Assembly: GCA_029867005.1 (NCBI GenBank)
Contig: CP123443.1
Span: 2,418,001 to 2,482,000 of the forward strand
Length of the DNA stretch: 64,000 bases
Direction of reading: 5' to 3'
DNA from: Candidatus Haliotispira prima
Lineage (GTDB): Bacteria > Spirochaetota > Spirochaetia > SP-2023
The stretch's first letter is position 1. Each line of letters opens with the position of its first letter. The translations under genes were made by a program, and so were the position numbers. The notes beneath the pieces are model-generated. The model did not search any database, was not told the DNA's origin, and saw only the letters and a program-made list of their open reading frames with translations. Positions 44,915 to 54,991 of this stretch are shown here, in pieces.

Positions 44915-45582
44915 TCTTCCGGCTCGAAACCTCGGAGATTATCGCTTTGGTGCTAACCCTGCTCCTGAGCCTCAGTCTCCACGAGTGGGCCCATGCCGGG
45001 GCGGCTTATATCATGGGCGACAACACCGCCAAACAGCAGAACCGCCTGAGTTTGAACCCCTTAAACCACATTGACCTGTTTGGCTTTCTGGCCATACTGC
45101 TGGTCGGTTTTGGCTGGGCCAAACCGGTTCAGATTGACATCCGCAATTTCCGGCATCCGGTGCGCGGCGAGATCTTTGTGTCCCTGGCCGGACCCTTCAG
45201 CAACCTGTTGCTGGCCAGCCTGTTGCTGGCCGGTTCTCTGCGCGGCTGGTTCCCCTACACCCTGCCTTTGGAGTTTTTGGGAATCCCGGGCATCCCCAAC
45301 ATTCCCGTCGGGCCCATGCTGGATTTGGTCATCCATCTCAACTTGGTATTGTTTATTTTCAACATGCTGCCCATTCCGCCGCTGGACGGCTCCCACCTCG
45401 TAACTGCATTGATCCCCAAGCACATGGAGCAAACCAAACGCAGTTTCCAACGCTATGGTCAGTTCTCTCTCTTGGCTATTTTGCTGTTGAGTGCCGTTTT
45501 TAACTACCGCCTGCTGCCCATCTCCTCGCTGACCCGACAACTAATCAATTTTCTGGTGCCCCTGCTTTCTCCTCACAGTTGA
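44911..45582 (+). CDS. M50-family membrane metalloprotease (site-2-protease-like)
   Basis: A 223-residue integral membrane protein of the compact M50 group. The zinc motif HEWAH (24-28) is in the first transmembrane helix. A second ligand lies in NMLPIPPLDGSH, and the NPLNHIDLFGFLAILLVGFGWAKPV block follows the family order. At least four transmembrane segments are visible. I chose the GTG at 44911, with GGAG seven bases upstream, overlapping the pepP stop as GTGA; a longer frame from a TTG at 44875 is open. Coupling to pepP suggests that both are made together. Its substrate is unknown. Confidence 0.88.
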   Translation: MIFRLETSEIIALVLTLLLSLSLHEWAHAGAAYIMGDNTAKQQNRLSLNPLNHIDLFGFLAILLVGFGWAKPVQIDIRNFRHPVRGEIFVSLAGPFSNLLLASLLLAGSLRGWFPYTLPLEFLGIPGIPNIPVGPMLDLVIHLNLVLFIFNMLPIPPLDGSHLVTALIPKHMEQTKRSFQRYGQFSLLAILLLSAVFNYRLLPISSLTRQLINFLVPLLSPHS

Positions 45583-45835
45583 GGTTCCGGTCTTCGGTCT
45601 TTCCCTTTTCTTTAAAACTTTTTGAATTTTTTAAACTCTCGGGACTCTTGAAAATCTTTAGGCCCAGAACCTGAATCCTCCGAATCCGTTCATAAATCAC
45701 ACACGCACCAAGCTCGATCTGCAAGATTTTTGTTTTGTCACCGCCAATCCTCTGCTTTTCTCCGGCCATACCGCTATAATCTACCGCCTTCCTTTTCCTA
45801 TATTTGACCTTTTCCATACTTTTAAAGGACTTCCT

Positions 45836-46774
45836 ATGACGCATTCTCCTATTCTCTGTTCCCTCGTCTCTGCCATTCTGAGAAAACGGAATATCTGCAA
45901 AATCGGGGTGCTGCTGCTGACCGGGGCCCTGAGTCTCGTACCCTCCCTTGTGGCTCAAGACCCGGCCATCAAAACGGAGACCATCGAAACAGAGGATCTT
46001 GTCCTTGGTAAAGAGGGACGCAACTACCACTACAAGAAGCTGTTCCGCCGCGGCCAAGACCGCTACGAAACCTACACAGTTAAAGGCCAACAGGTCCAAA
46101 TTGAGCAAACGCCGGTTATCGGGCTGAACAAACCTCAGTTTGTCCCCGAATTCAGCGGAAAACAGGACTTGCTGCGAGACTTTCGGAGTTATGGTGCCAA
46201 TGATTTTGTCGAGCTGTTTTTTGAAATGAAGGAATTTCCGGCCAATGCGGACACGCTCTATATTCTCAACCGTTTGCTGCAAATGGAAACCATGACCGGA
46301 ACCCGGTATTTCTCCACCCGCCAGCAGGAAATGACCACTTACATTACTTCCTGCTATATTGTTGACGCGGCAAAAAGCAAGGAAAAACAGGAGCCGCCGC
46401 AGTTCCGCAAATTGCCCACAGAGCCGATTCGCATCATTATCCGCCAGGATGACAACCGCTTTACGGCCACTTGGTACGATGTGACCATTCGTGTCGGCCA
46501 AGACGGCTCGTTGCGCATGACGATGAATAACATCACCCCCATCTATGTCCAGTTTATTTTCTATTTTAAAGCCATTGATGCCCAAAAAGTACGCCACGAA
46601 ATTGTTATTTTGCCCAACAAAGACCAAGGTAAAAGCCCCTTGATTTATGCTCTGAGCCAAATCCACAATGAGCGCACCCGAGTTATGGGCATCGAGCTGG
46701 ATTTAGGCAATTCTTTTAACCGTCGCATGAGCGGCGTGCAGGGTTGGATCAGTCAGCGAATTTACCCTTACTGA
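45836..46774 (+). CDS. Exported protein of unknown function
   Basis: A 312-residue protein with a signal peptide (about 16-40, ICKIGVLLLTGALSLVPSLVAQ), likely cleaved at VAQ. The mature part has no recognised motif; it includes a stretch of Tyr-rich strands, a middle region (IRIIIRQDDNRFTATWYDVTIR) and a terminal IELDLGNSFNRRMSGVQGWI. It resembles small spirochaete-restricted exported families, which I state only as an impression. AAAGGAC precedes the ATG by six bases. It is separated by 253 bp from the M50 peptidase. Confidence 0.6.
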   Translation: MTHSPILCSLVSAILRKRNICKIGVLLLTGALSLVPSLVAQDPAIKTETIETEDLVLGKEGRNYHYKKLFRRGQDRYETYTVKGQQVQIEQTPVIGLNKPQFVPEFSGKQDLLRDFRSYGANDFVELFFEMKEFPANADTLYILNRLLQMETMTGTRYFSTRQQEMTTYITSCYIVDAAKSKEKQEPPQFRKLPTEPIRIIIRQDDNRFTATWYDVTIRVGQDGSLRMTMNNITPIYVQFIFYFKAIDAQKVRHEIVILPNKDQGKSPLIYALSQIHNERTRVMGIELDLGNSFNRRMSGVQGWISQRIYPY

Positions 46775-47223
46775 CGGAGTGCGGGGGCTGGTCTTGCCGC
46801 AGAGATTGCCGCAGATAGCCCGAAAGAGATCGCAGTTTGACGAAGTATCTTCTAAGCGCCGTTACGAGAGTGATCAAGATTTTCTTACCGTTTTACATGC
46901 AGAGTTTTACGCGAGCAGTTTTGTATAGGTAGTTTTACGCGGGCCAGGACTTCTACTTGCCCATCCCGTACGGATACGCCATAATGCCCCGCGTAGTAAC
47001 CTAAGAGGTTCGCACCTCGGGGGATAATTGGTCATCCGGGTAGCTTCCTATTGTCCGTACCTGCTAAGCCAGCTTCGTTTATGCCTCAATCCAAAAGCAA
47101 AAGCCGAAAGTCAAAGGCCAAAACGGAGTCCAAACGAGGTCTTCCCCAATTTCCCCAAAGTGTCGGTGTCTTCACGACAGGCCCCGCTGTAGCTAAAAAA
47201 CTGTTGTAAAATGGAGTGTACAC
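46775..47223. other. Intergenic
   Basis: About 450 bp with no gene or RNA that I can support. Confidence 0.4.
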
Positions 47224-47853
47224 GTGCGAAAAATTCTATTTATTTGCGTCGTTCTGTCTGGCTTATTTACAGCGTGCGGTGACAAACCCCTGCCAAATAA
47301 CGTCTCGAAGCTGGAGACACAACACGCCCTAAAAACACCGGGGCAGGTGGAAGTCATCAAGTTTTTCTGGCTGGGTTGCCCCCATTGCCGAGAATTTCAT
47401 ACAAATTGGGTATCTTTAAAGCGGCAGTTTAACGGTGCCGTACAATTTCGTTCTGTGCCAATCGCGTTTGACACATGGATTTTTGATACCCGTGTCTATG
47501 TGACCATACGGGAGCTTGGTTTGGCTACGGATGGCCTGTTAGCCAATTATTACGAGGCCCGCCAAGGGCCGGACAAGGAACGTCTCGCCAAAGATCCTAC
47601 GGCAGTGGCAAAGTGGCTGCAACAGTACTATGACAGCACGGAGCAGGATTTCCTCAGCATGTTTGAATCGTCTTTGGCGGAAGACAAGGTACAGGAAATC
47701 AAAGAATTACAGGCAAAGTATCCAATATCCGGTGTCCCCGCAGTGCTGATCAGTATGCCGGACAGCAAAACCAGCTATCTGGTTTCGTATGCCAAAGCCG
47801 CAGCCACGGAAAAGGCAATTAAAGATATATTGGAAGACATATTGTCCAAATAG
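47224..47853 (+). CDS. DsbA-like thiol:disulfide oxidoreductase lipoprotein
   Basis: A 209-residue thioredoxin-fold protein of the DsbA group, which forms disulfides in exported proteins. A signal peptide ends in a lipobox (L-F-T-A-C, Cys18), so it is probably membrane-anchored. The active site is C52-P-H-C55, and the cis-Pro is in SGVPAVLI. The helical insertion of DsbA is present (about 95-165). The start is GTG. No DsbB partner is visible in the window. Confidence 0.88.
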   Translation: MRKILFICVVLSGLFTACGDKPLPNNVSKLETQHALKTPGQVEVIKFFWLGCPHCREFHTNWVSLKRQFNGAVQFRSVPIAFDTWIFDTRVYVTIRELGLATDGLLANYYEARQGPDKERLAKDPTAVAKWLQQYYDSTEQDFLSMFESSLAEDKVQEIKELQAKYPISGVPAVLISMPDSKTSYLVSYAKAAATEKAIKDILEDILSK

Positions 47854-48361
47854 ATTTTTGTAGATTCCATTCCGTGTCAGACGGCGGAAATTTCATTTAA
47901 TAAACCTATCTAATTTGTATCTGAAACGATATACGCCAAAGTCCAAACAGGGCCCCAAGAGAGTACGAACAAGGACGGGACTAAGAGCCGAACCAGGGTA
48001 CGGACAGTCTTTATTCTTTGTCCGTGATTGACGGTCAGCCTTACTTGTGGTCTGTGTCCTCTTGCTGAGTGGACAACTTTTGTGCCATGATTCCTGCCGA
48101 GGTCTTGCCGTATACTTTGTTTTGTAGTAGTATTTTGTCGATAAATATTTCATAATATATGAAGCAGGCTGCCCGGCATAATATCCGACTAAAGGCAAAG
48201 GCGAACCCCTGTTATTTTTTACGGAAAGACTAAATCGGACACAGAGCTGAACCTTCGTGAATTGCTTTTGCCATACATTGCACGAGCGCACTTTGCGAGG
48301 TGGGGAAGAACCACACCGGGTTACCCTCTTCTGTCCGAAGAGATTTGGGTGAGGAATAGTG
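47854..48361. other. Intergenic before the adenosine deaminase gene
   Basis: About 510 bp. A 132-codon minus-strand frame has no ribosome site and does not look like a protein of this genome. GAGGAATA near the right end is the site of the next gene. Confidence 0.4.
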
Positions 48362-49396
48362 ATGCAAAAGAAGCTTGAACGTTTTATAACAGAGGTTCCA
48401 AAGGCAGAAGTTCATCTACATCTGGAGGGGTGTATCCAGTTAGACACATTGTGGCAACTGTACCAAAAAAATGAGGTAGACATCGAAGGTGTTTCCAACA
48501 AGGAAGACTTGGCGAAGTTGTACCAAATGGAAAACCTCGACCAATTTGTCCATTTTTTCATCAATGTGTTGCAACGGTGCGTTTGTAAGGCAGAAGACAT
48601 CCCGTATTATTTTATTGATTTACAAAACTATATGGATAGGAACAATGTTCGTTATGCCGAACTGTTCTTTTCTCCGACAAAGCTGGTTCAGGAAGGTGTG
48701 AGCTACTCCGATATCGCCGATAGGTTGCAGCAGGGTACGGAACAACTGGCGGCGGCAGGCTATACTTGCCAATTTCTGATTGATGTCTCGCGCAGTTTCG
48801 GGCCGGAAAACGCCATGGCGAATCTGAATAATGTTCTGGCGAACCCTCGCAAGGCCATTATTGGCATCGGTTTGGGTGGGTCAGAACAGAGGGGCCCGGC
48901 CAAAGATTACCGGGAAGTTTTTGCCAAAGCCAGAGAGAATCAATTGCGTTGTGTGGCCCATGCCGGAGAAGATGCGGGCCCGGAATCCATACGGGACAGT
49001 ATCGATATTCTGGGTGTGGAGCGTATTGGCCACGGCACCAGTGCCGTGAAAGACCCGGAATTACGTGCGGAAATCAAACGGCGCAAAATCCCCTTGGAAA
49101 TATCTATCACCAGCAATACCTTCACCCGAAGTTTTGTCACGGAAGCTTCTCAGCATCCGGTGCGGCTGTTCCAGGACGAGGGACTGCTCCTGACGCTAAA
49201 TTCCGATGATCCGGCACTGTTCCATTCAGAGTTACGAGACGAGTATCAAATCTTAATTCGAGATTGTGGCTTCAAAGCGGCCGAAGTACTGCAAATTATG
49301 GAGAATAATGTGATGACGAGCTTTATGCCGGAACAGGATAAGCAGAGTTTTATCGACACTATTCAAGATTCGGCCCGCAAGCACAAAATCATTTAG
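48362..49396 (+). CDS. Adenosine/adenine deaminase family protein
   Basis: A 344-residue metal-dependent deaminase of the adenosine deaminase superfamily. Zinc ligands and catalytic residues: H18 and H20 (AEVHLHLEG), H in VAHAGEDAG, the Glu of that same motif, H in ERIGHGTSAV, and the Asp pair in LNSDDPALF. Members deaminate adenosine, adenine or aminodeoxyfutalosine; the substrate cannot be told apart here, so I give no symbol. The start is the ATG at 48362 with GAGG seven bases upstream; a GTG directly before it is possible. A FabZ-like dehydratase gene starts 23 bp downstream. Confidence 0.9.
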   Translation: MQKKLERFITEVPKAEVHLHLEGCIQLDTLWQLYQKNEVDIEGVSNKEDLAKLYQMENLDQFVHFFINVLQRCVCKAEDIPYYFIDLQNYMDRNNVRYAELFFSPTKLVQEGVSYSDIADRLQQGTEQLAAAGYTCQFLIDVSRSFGPENAMANLNNVLANPRKAIIGIGLGGSEQRGPAKDYREVFAKARENQLRCVAHAGEDAGPESIRDSIDILGVERIGHGTSAVKDPELRAEIKRRKIPLEISITSNTFTRSFVTEASQHPVRLFQDEGLLLTLNSDDPALFHSELRDEYQILIRDCGFKAAEVLQIMENNVMTSFMPEQDKQSFIDTIQDSARKHKII

Positions 49397-49419
49397 CCCA
49401 ATCTCCCGGAAATACCCGT

Positions 49420-50031
49420 ATGGATGCCAACGAAATAGACCGCCTACTGCGAAAGTGGCGCAAGAAACCGCTGTGGTCCTTGGTGACAGAGGCCGTCAGG
49501 TGGCAGGAATTCCGGTTTGGTGAGGACGTGCTGCACAAATTGTTGCCGCACCGCAGTCCCTTCCTGTTGTGCGGGGAGTTGCGGCGTTTTGCCGATGTAG
49601 GGCTGCCCGACAGCCCCTCCGGTCTGCTGTCGGGCCAAAATTACATAGCGGCTGATGACCCTGTATTTCGGGGGCACTTCCCCGATTACCCGGTCTACCC
49701 CGGAGTCTTGCAGTTGGAGATGGTCGGCCAACTGGCCCTTTGTCTTGGTTATTTTCAGGAGCAGCTCGAGTTGCTGCGCGGGAGCCATGGCTCAACCGGG
49801 GCTCCTCTGATTCCGGCTCCGGAACAGGACAGAACGCTGAATATCCGCGCCAGCAGGGTCTTGGGTGCCTACTACCTTCGCCCGGTATTGCCGGGCCGGG
49901 CCGTGGAATTGCAGGCTTGCCAACTGGGCCACAGCGATGGCTTTTTTGCCAAGATGTTCGGGCAGGTCATCGCAGATGGGCAGGTCACCATGGTCTGCGC
50001 TCAGGAAGTCTGTTTCATCAGTGAAGACTGA
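49420..50031 (+). CDS. FabZ-like 3-hydroxyacyl-ACP dehydratase
   Basis: A 203-residue hotdog-fold dehydratase. The LLPHRSPFLL opening (41-50) and the active-site helix with H86 (RGHFPDYPVYPGVLQLE) and E100 match FabZ/FabA. It is 50 residues longer than typical FabZ, with a charged N-terminal extension (1-38) and an insert of about 20 residues (about 115-140) before the second strand block. It should dehydrate hydroxyacyl thioesters in lipid synthesis. It follows the adenosine deaminase by 23 bp, probably only by co-transcription. Confidence 0.85.
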   Translation: MDANEIDRLLRKWRKKPLWSLVTEAVRWQEFRFGEDVLHKLLPHRSPFLLCGELRRFADVGLPDSPSGLLSGQNYIAADDPVFRGHFPDYPVYPGVLQLEMVGQLALCLGYFQEQLELLRGSHGSTGAPLIPAPEQDRTLNIRASRVLGAYYLRPVLPGRAVELQACQLGHSDGFFAKMFGQVIADGQVTMVCAQEVCFISED

Positions 50032-50214
50032 AGAAGCCGGAGGAGGGTACTGACCCCCCTTTAGCATTCGTTTTCGGGGGTACGCAGTACATTGTTAGTA
50101 AACCGGGCAGCCATTCGCAGCAGAACGGCAACACGCCGGAGCAGCCGCAGCCTGACCGGCGCGGGTAGGGCACCGGTTTTTTTCCGCGTACTCCGTACCT
50201 GGCCGGCGGCCTAT

Positions 50215-51870
50215 GTGACGCACGCGACAGGTTCCCGATTTTCCTGCGGCCGGGGATTATTGGTCGTGCTCCTGATTTTGCTGTCCCCCGATAATCTGCC
50301 GATGGAATTGCACGCGCAGTATCCCAGTGCGTCATACCGAACGGCTGAAACCCCAATGCTCGGGCAATTCGATAACAGGGAACCGCCTCATTACAACCCC
50401 GCATTCCTCGGTTTGGGCCGGGATGCCCTGCGTGTTGATTTGCCCGAACGTTTTCAGTTCCGCATGATAGATCTAATGGCTTCCTACAAGCTACTCTCCA
50501 ATCTTTTTATCACGGACCCGCCCGGCCTTGATGATACGTTGAACAAGTACACCAATGATCTGGTTGCCGGGCTGAGTGTGACGTTTACCAATTTGTCATC
50601 GCGCAATCAGATATATCAGGATGTCCTGGGTGCTTATATTACGGACTTACAGACGAATGTAATTCCGCCCCTGGCCGGAATTGCCACCGCGAATGCTCCA
50701 CCCGGACTCAGCCAGGCCGAGATTGAGGCATCTGCCGACTACACCAGATACAAGAATCGACTGGAGGGAGATGGCGCAATTATGTCACGCAACGTGGGTA
50801 ATGTGCTGGAGAAGGTCATTGCCGATTATGTAAAAGACCAGTCTTTTATTACAAGCAAGGTCTATCTGCAACTCTTCGATGCGGATTTTCTGCCGGACCG
50901 ACAAGTTGCCCTGAGCTTTGGTATCAACGTCCGCAACCACTTGGAGATTGCGGACGACTTGTCCGGTTTTACGTTGGATACAAGCGGCATCGTTCTGCCC
51001 CAAATGAGCCTGGACGGCACAACCCTGCCGTCCAATGCAGATTGGGCCGCCAATTCCGTCACGGCAACCACAAATCTCCGACTCGCAATGGAACAGGTCT
51101 CGACCTCATACATCAATAACCTGGCCGGTGCCTTGAATGCCAATACTCTGGGTACCTTGGTGCTCCGTTCTTTGTTTGAACAATCCTATATCAACCTCTA
51201 CCATGTGATTGAGCCCAATGTGCGCATCTCTTTTGGCGTTCCCATAACCGAGTGGTTCTACATCGGCAACCGGTTTCAGGGCCAGCTATTGTTGGGTCTG
51301 GATAGTTTGATGATCGACCCCTCGGTCCTCGATACCAACAGTCCGACCAAACTGGCCCTATTCATCTACGATCCGGCCAATTACCGAGTGAGTGTGCACG
51401 CAGGGTGGGATGTCAGCTTCCTGATTCGGCCTCTGGAGTGGCTCTCTTTTAGCCTGATGGTGACGGATGTGCTAGGTCTTGCGCCGGGCCAAAACAATGC
51501 CTCAAAAAACTCTTGGGGGGACTTGTACTACCCGATTGACCTACATTTTGGCACGTTCCTGCGGATTCCCATCGGTCTCGATCTGCGCATAGGCATCGGT
51601 GCCGATATGTACGAATTTATCAGCATGGTGTCCGAAAGGAAGCAGAGGTTCAACTTGGCCAACAGTAAGGATTTTGTTGATCACTTTCGGGCAAAACTTT
51701 ATTTTGACTATGTCGGTCAATTCCGACTGACGCTACACTACTGGAACCGGGCCATAGGTTTGGGCCTCCAATTCGATTTTTTGACCTTCCATCCCGGTAT
51801 AGGTGTAGAGGTTGATTTTGATTTGCAGGATGTCCGCATCCGGCTGGATCTTCTGCATTTTACCAATTAA
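50215..51870 (+). CDS. Exported protein, probable outer-membrane barrel
   Basis: About 550 residues. A signal segment (GRGLLVVLLILLSPDNL) ends near MELHAQ. The mature protein has repeated amphipathic strands, Asn/Asp turns and Tyr/Phe girdles, for example VRISFGVPITEWFYIGNRF, IDLHFGTFLRIPIGLDLRIG, KLYFDYVGQFRLTLHYWN and VEVDFDLQDVRIRLDLLHF, consistent with an outer-membrane barrel. The start is uncertain: I place it at the GTG at 50215; the frame stays open to 50092 with a hydrophilic, Arg-rich extension that does not look like signal sequence. No named family is recognised; DUF5723/FadL-like spirochaete families are possible. Confidence 0.6.
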   Translation: MTHATGSRFSCGRGLLVVLLILLSPDNLPMELHAQYPSASYRTAETPMLGQFDNREPPHYNPAFLGLGRDALRVDLPERFQFRMIDLMASYKLLSNLFITDPPGLDDTLNKYTNDLVAGLSVTFTNLSSRNQIYQDVLGAYITDLQTNVIPPLAGIATANAPPGLSQAEIEASADYTRYKNRLEGDGAIMSRNVGNVLEKVIADYVKDQSFITSKVYLQLFDADFLPDRQVALSFGINVRNHLEIADDLSGFTLDTSGIVLPQMSLDGTTLPSNADWAANSVTATTNLRLAMEQVSTSYINNLAGALNANTLGTLVLRSLFEQSYINLYHVIEPNVRISFGVPITEWFYIGNRFQGQLLLGLDSLMIDPSVLDTNSPTKLALFIYDPANYRVSVHAGWDVSFLIRPLEWLSFSLMVTDVLGLAPGQNNASKNSWGDLYYPIDLHFGTFLRIPIGLDLRIGIGADMYEFISMVSERKQRFNLANSKDFVDHFRAKLYFDYVGQFRLTLHYWNRAIGLGLQFDFLTFHPGIGVEVDFDLQDVRIRLDLLHFTN

Positions 51871-51969
51871 AGCTTACTATACGGCCTCACAAACAGCAGA
51901 CTTTTCCGTTTCAGATTGGCAAATCAGATTGGCAAAATCCCGGATTATTCTTACAGACAGGAGTGATAC

Positions 51970-52449
51970 ATGACAGACAGTAATGACAGCACGGCAGACG
52001 ATGGACAGGCGGAAGAGCGGGCCAAGAATGCAGAAGAATTATTGCAGGAAGAAATAAAGCTCTATCAAAGGGAACATACCAATGTCGATAACATGTTGGG
52101 CAAATTGGGTGGTGTGCAGAGCCACAAAAAAGAGCGCATTCTCAACGTCATCATTTTATGTATTGCCATTGCTGCTTTTGCCCTGAATATTATGTTTAAA
52201 TTAGTTGATCCAATTTATACAGTGGAATTTGGTATTTTATTAATCAGTATTAAAATCATTATGTTGATCCACAGCTTGAGCAAAATGAGCCATTTCAATT
52301 TCTGGATCCTGCATTCGATTGATTTGCGTATCAATGATATTGCCCGCAAACAGGATTTGTTGGAACATCGCCTGCAAACCAAGTCGGCGAAGCCGGCCGG
52401 GGAAGGCAAAGAAACGGAGGCTCCGGGTTCCAAGTCTGATAAAGACTAG
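51970..52449 (+). CDS. Small membrane protein with coiled-coil ends
   Basis: A 159-residue protein with an acidic N-terminus (1-40), two adjacent transmembrane helices (about 60-100: LNVIILCIAIAAFALNIMF and EFGILLISIKIIMLI) and a Lys-rich C-terminal tail. Residues 105-130 could form an amphipathic or coiled-coil segment. AGGAG lies six bases before the ATG. No family is recognised. It converges with the barrel gene on the opposite strand, 53 bp apart. Confidence 0.6.
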   Translation: MTDSNDSTADDGQAEERAKNAEELLQEEIKLYQREHTNVDNMLGKLGGVQSHKKERILNVIILCIAIAAFALNIMFKLVDPIYTVEFGILLISIKIIMLIHSLSKMSHFNFWILHSIDLRINDIARKQDLLEHRLQTKSAKPAGEGKETEAPGSKSDKD

Positions 52450-52502
52450 TCGGCTCTGTTGCCCGGCATTGCCCGTCCTCCATTCCTAAGGCCGGCCGGA
52501 TC

Positions 52503-53924
52503 TCAGCCAATACGGTGGCTCAGCGGCCGGGCGGGACGGCGGCGTTTTTTTTGTTCCTTGAGGTAGACGCTGCGTTTGCCCAGCAGTTCCAAAGGATTGA
52601 GCCAGTATTGGATGCTGATATTGACGCTGTGGATCGTCTGGATTTCAGGGAACCCAATGGAACTGTAACTGACGTTCCCACCGGAGCCAAAGTCCTGCAA
52701 GACATAGTATGTGCTGTCAGGGTAGAGCCGTTCCGGAAAGTAGCGCAGGGAGTAGCCCACATAGAGCCGGAAGCCGACAATCTCAAAATAGGCCCCAACA
52801 GAGGCCGTTATTTTAAAATTTAAATTATCGTTATTTATAGTAATACCGCTTATTCTCGCATAGGCCGGATCCGGATCCGTGTTCAGGGGCGTGACGGAGC
52901 TTGGCAGACTTGGCCGCACCAAATCCAAAACCTCCTGTGTCACAATGCCCATGGCCAGAGAACCCGAGACCCGGAGACCGAGCACGGTCTTCGATTTGGT
53001 CTCGAGGACCCAAGGCAACAGAAACGCGACACCTAAACCAAAAAATAGGATGTCTTTCTGATATCTGACCGCGTAGAGAGCCTGCCGGCTGATATTGCCG
53101 TCGAGATATTCTTTGCTGTCGCCAATCGTTGACAGCCGGTTGAGGAAGGCATCCGACTGGTAGCCCAGACCCAAGCCAAGTTCAAAAAACTGCGCCATGT
53201 GCAGAACCACGCTAAATTCATAGTAATTATTGGCAATGGGGACGTTCTTACTTGCAGGTGTGGCATCCGTAATCTGTTGGTCAAAAAGATACGGAGTGGG
53301 TATATTGACGGAGCTTGTCAGATTTCCAATTTTCAGAAGATTGGGAACACCCAAGTAGGTATCCAGTACGAAGCCCAAACGAAATTCATCATTAAAACGC
53401 CGTTTTTCTTGCCGGGCCATTTTCTCATCCAGCTTCTTTTGCCCTTTGCGGTAGCTCTCCCATATCCCTCTTTCTTCCAGGTTCGCAGGCAGTGCCGGAT
53501 TTCTTTCCTGAGGGCGCTCGGCAGGGTCAATGGCATAGTCGTCCCGGTACCGGTGGCCAAAACTGAGCACAGGAGGGGGCACAGGGTATTCGCTCGAATC
53601 CGGTCGGGGCTTCTCCGCCTTCCGTGTCTCAAAGATGTCTTGCCAAAAAATTTCCAAATTCAGATTTCGATTGGAGCCTTGATCCGGGCCTTGGTTTGAG
53701 CCTTGGTTTGGCTCCCGATTTGCCTCTTGGGCATGGACGGATACCACCGGACCGGCGGACGGAAATCGGATGGCGATGGCCCCCAAGGGCCCCAAAGTCC
53801 AAAGAGCGATCAGGCATACCGGCAGAAGTTTCCGGGCTGTGACGCGGCAGGCACGCCGGTCAAGGCAGGCAAAACGGGCAAAACAGCTATGGCCAATATC
53901 AGGCATCCGGAGATATTCCATCAT
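52503..53924 (-). CDS. Exported protein, probable outer-membrane barrel
   Basis: A 473-residue protein with a long N-terminal region; the hydrophobic signal (LLPVCLIALWTLGPLGAIAI) lies at about 32-52 and ends near SVHAQ. Directly after it is a low-complexity segment of short Gln/Gly/Ser/Asn repeats (about 70-90). The rest has alternating strands (NEYYEFSVVLHMAQFFELGLGLG-type), Gly-rich hairpins and a SVNISIQYWL near the end, consistent with an outer-membrane barrel. Its start is uncertain; the ATG at 53924 gives an unusually long n-region. Confidence 0.6.
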   Translation of the reverse strand: MMEYLRMPDIGHSCFARFACLDRRACRVTARKLLPVCLIALWTLGPLGAIAIRFPSAGPVVSVHAQEANREPNQGSNQGPDQGSNRNLNLEIFWQDIFETRKAEKPRPDSSEYPVPPPVLSFGHRYRDDYAIDPAERPQERNPALPANLEERGIWESYRKGQKKLDEKMARQEKRRFNDEFRLGFVLDTYLGVPNLLKIGNLTSSVNIPTPYLFDQQITDATPASKNVPIANNYYEFSVVLHMAQFFELGLGLGYQSDAFLNRLSTIGDSKEYLDGNISRQALYAVRYQKDILFFGLGVAFLLPWVLETKSKTVLGLRVSGSLAMGIVTQEVLDLVRPSLPSSVTPLNTDPDPAYARISGITINNDNLNFKITASVGAYFEIVGFRLYVGYSLRYFPERLYPDSTYYVLQDFGSGGNVSYSSIGFPEIQTIHSVNISIQYWLNPLELLGKRSVYLKEQKKRRRPARPLSHRIG

Positions 53925-54215
53925 TTTTGGGTTGTAGACTATACCATTTTCGGCAGTTCCCAGGCTTTGGGCTCCCTTTAGAATCGTCTGCCGGAGTCTA
54001 CTCCGATTCTACCCACAGTTGTACGCCGTTTCAGTCTATTGCTCACAAAAATCTGCATCGTGCATTATTTTACGGGATGCGACTTTCAAACCGCTTTGCC
54101 CGCACAAATGTGCCGGACGGCCTCGAAACAGTTGCTAAATAGGGAACCGGGAAAGTGCAAGGCCGGAAAAATACAGGACTGGATAATAAAAATCCATGTC
54201 AATATACTGGAACGC

Positions 54216-54662
54216 ATGAAAGAATCCACGGTTACGGCGTATGACCGCTTCTTGTCCATGAATGGGCTCCGGGACACGAAGCAACGCCGCCTGATTTTTG
54301 AAACGTTTATGGAGCAGAATGAGCACCTGACGGCGGAGGCCCTTTACCATATTTTGCAAAAGGATTTGCCACAGATTGGCCAGGCTACGGTGTACCGCAC
54401 TTTAAAGCTGTTGTGCGAAAATGGCTTTGCTCACGAGCTGAGTTTGCATTCGCACGGGGGCCACGCCCAGTCCAGCTACTTTGAGCCGACACTGGCGCGC
54501 GAGCACCACGATCATTTGGTCTGTACTCAGTGTGGCCGACACTTGGAATTTCACAATGAGGTTCTGGAAACCCTCCAGGAGAAGATCGCCGAAGAGTATT
54601 CTTTTGAGCTAACTTCTCACACTCATGTCCTTTATGGCAAATGTAAGAACTGCCATTCCTGA
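54216..54662 (+). CDS. Fur-family metal-dependent regulator
   Basis: A 148-residue Fur-family repressor. The winged helix spans about 15-75 (LTAEALYHILQ and IGQATVYRTLKLLCENG). The regulatory metal site includes H97-H-D-H100 (EHHDHLVC), and structural zinc sites are C103-x-x-C106 and C143-x-x-C146. It is closer to canonical Fur than the 29.4-kb regulator, which has an insert. GGA lies eight bases before the ATG. The gene is divergent from a barrel gene; its targets are not visible in the window. Confidence 0.9.
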   Translation: MKESTVTAYDRFLSMNGLRDTKQRRLIFETFMEQNEHLTAEALYHILQKDLPQIGQATVYRTLKLLCENGFAHELSLHSHGGHAQSSYFEPTLAREHHDHLVCTQCGRHLEFHNEVLETLQEKIAEEYSFELTSHTHVLYGKCKNCHS

Positions 54663-54991
54663 TTTTCTGTGCTCGGGGCCTGCCTGCCTGCCGGAAATGA
54701 TCCGTTCTGCGGTGCCTCCACTGTATTGCCCGCGTGGTCCTCTTAGGTGGTACTCTCTCACTTGGTCTTCTAAAGGGCCGCCACGGTGGAACAGTATGGG
54801 AGGACGGAATGGATCCCCAACCGTCTCGATCAGTGCCCCTTTACCGATTACCCAAGTTTTATCCAATTTATCTAATCTTTATCTAATTTATCTAATTTTT
54901 GCCCGGTTTACCTACTATGGCCGAGGGGGACCCTTCGCTCCTCTCTCATGCCTTTCCTGCCGTGCTGCCCGGACTTTCTTTTGGAGTATTC
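54663..54991. other. Intergenic before cysE with AT-rich repeats
   Basis: About 330 bp. Positions about 54858-54898 contain four imperfect copies of a 9-10 base TTTATCTAA unit. No coding frame or riboswitch is recognised. Confidence 0.5.

Noticed and set aside
47893-48291. 132-codon minus-strand frame before the adenosine deaminase gene
   Set aside because: No start signal and no protein-like pattern; basic, low-complexity end.
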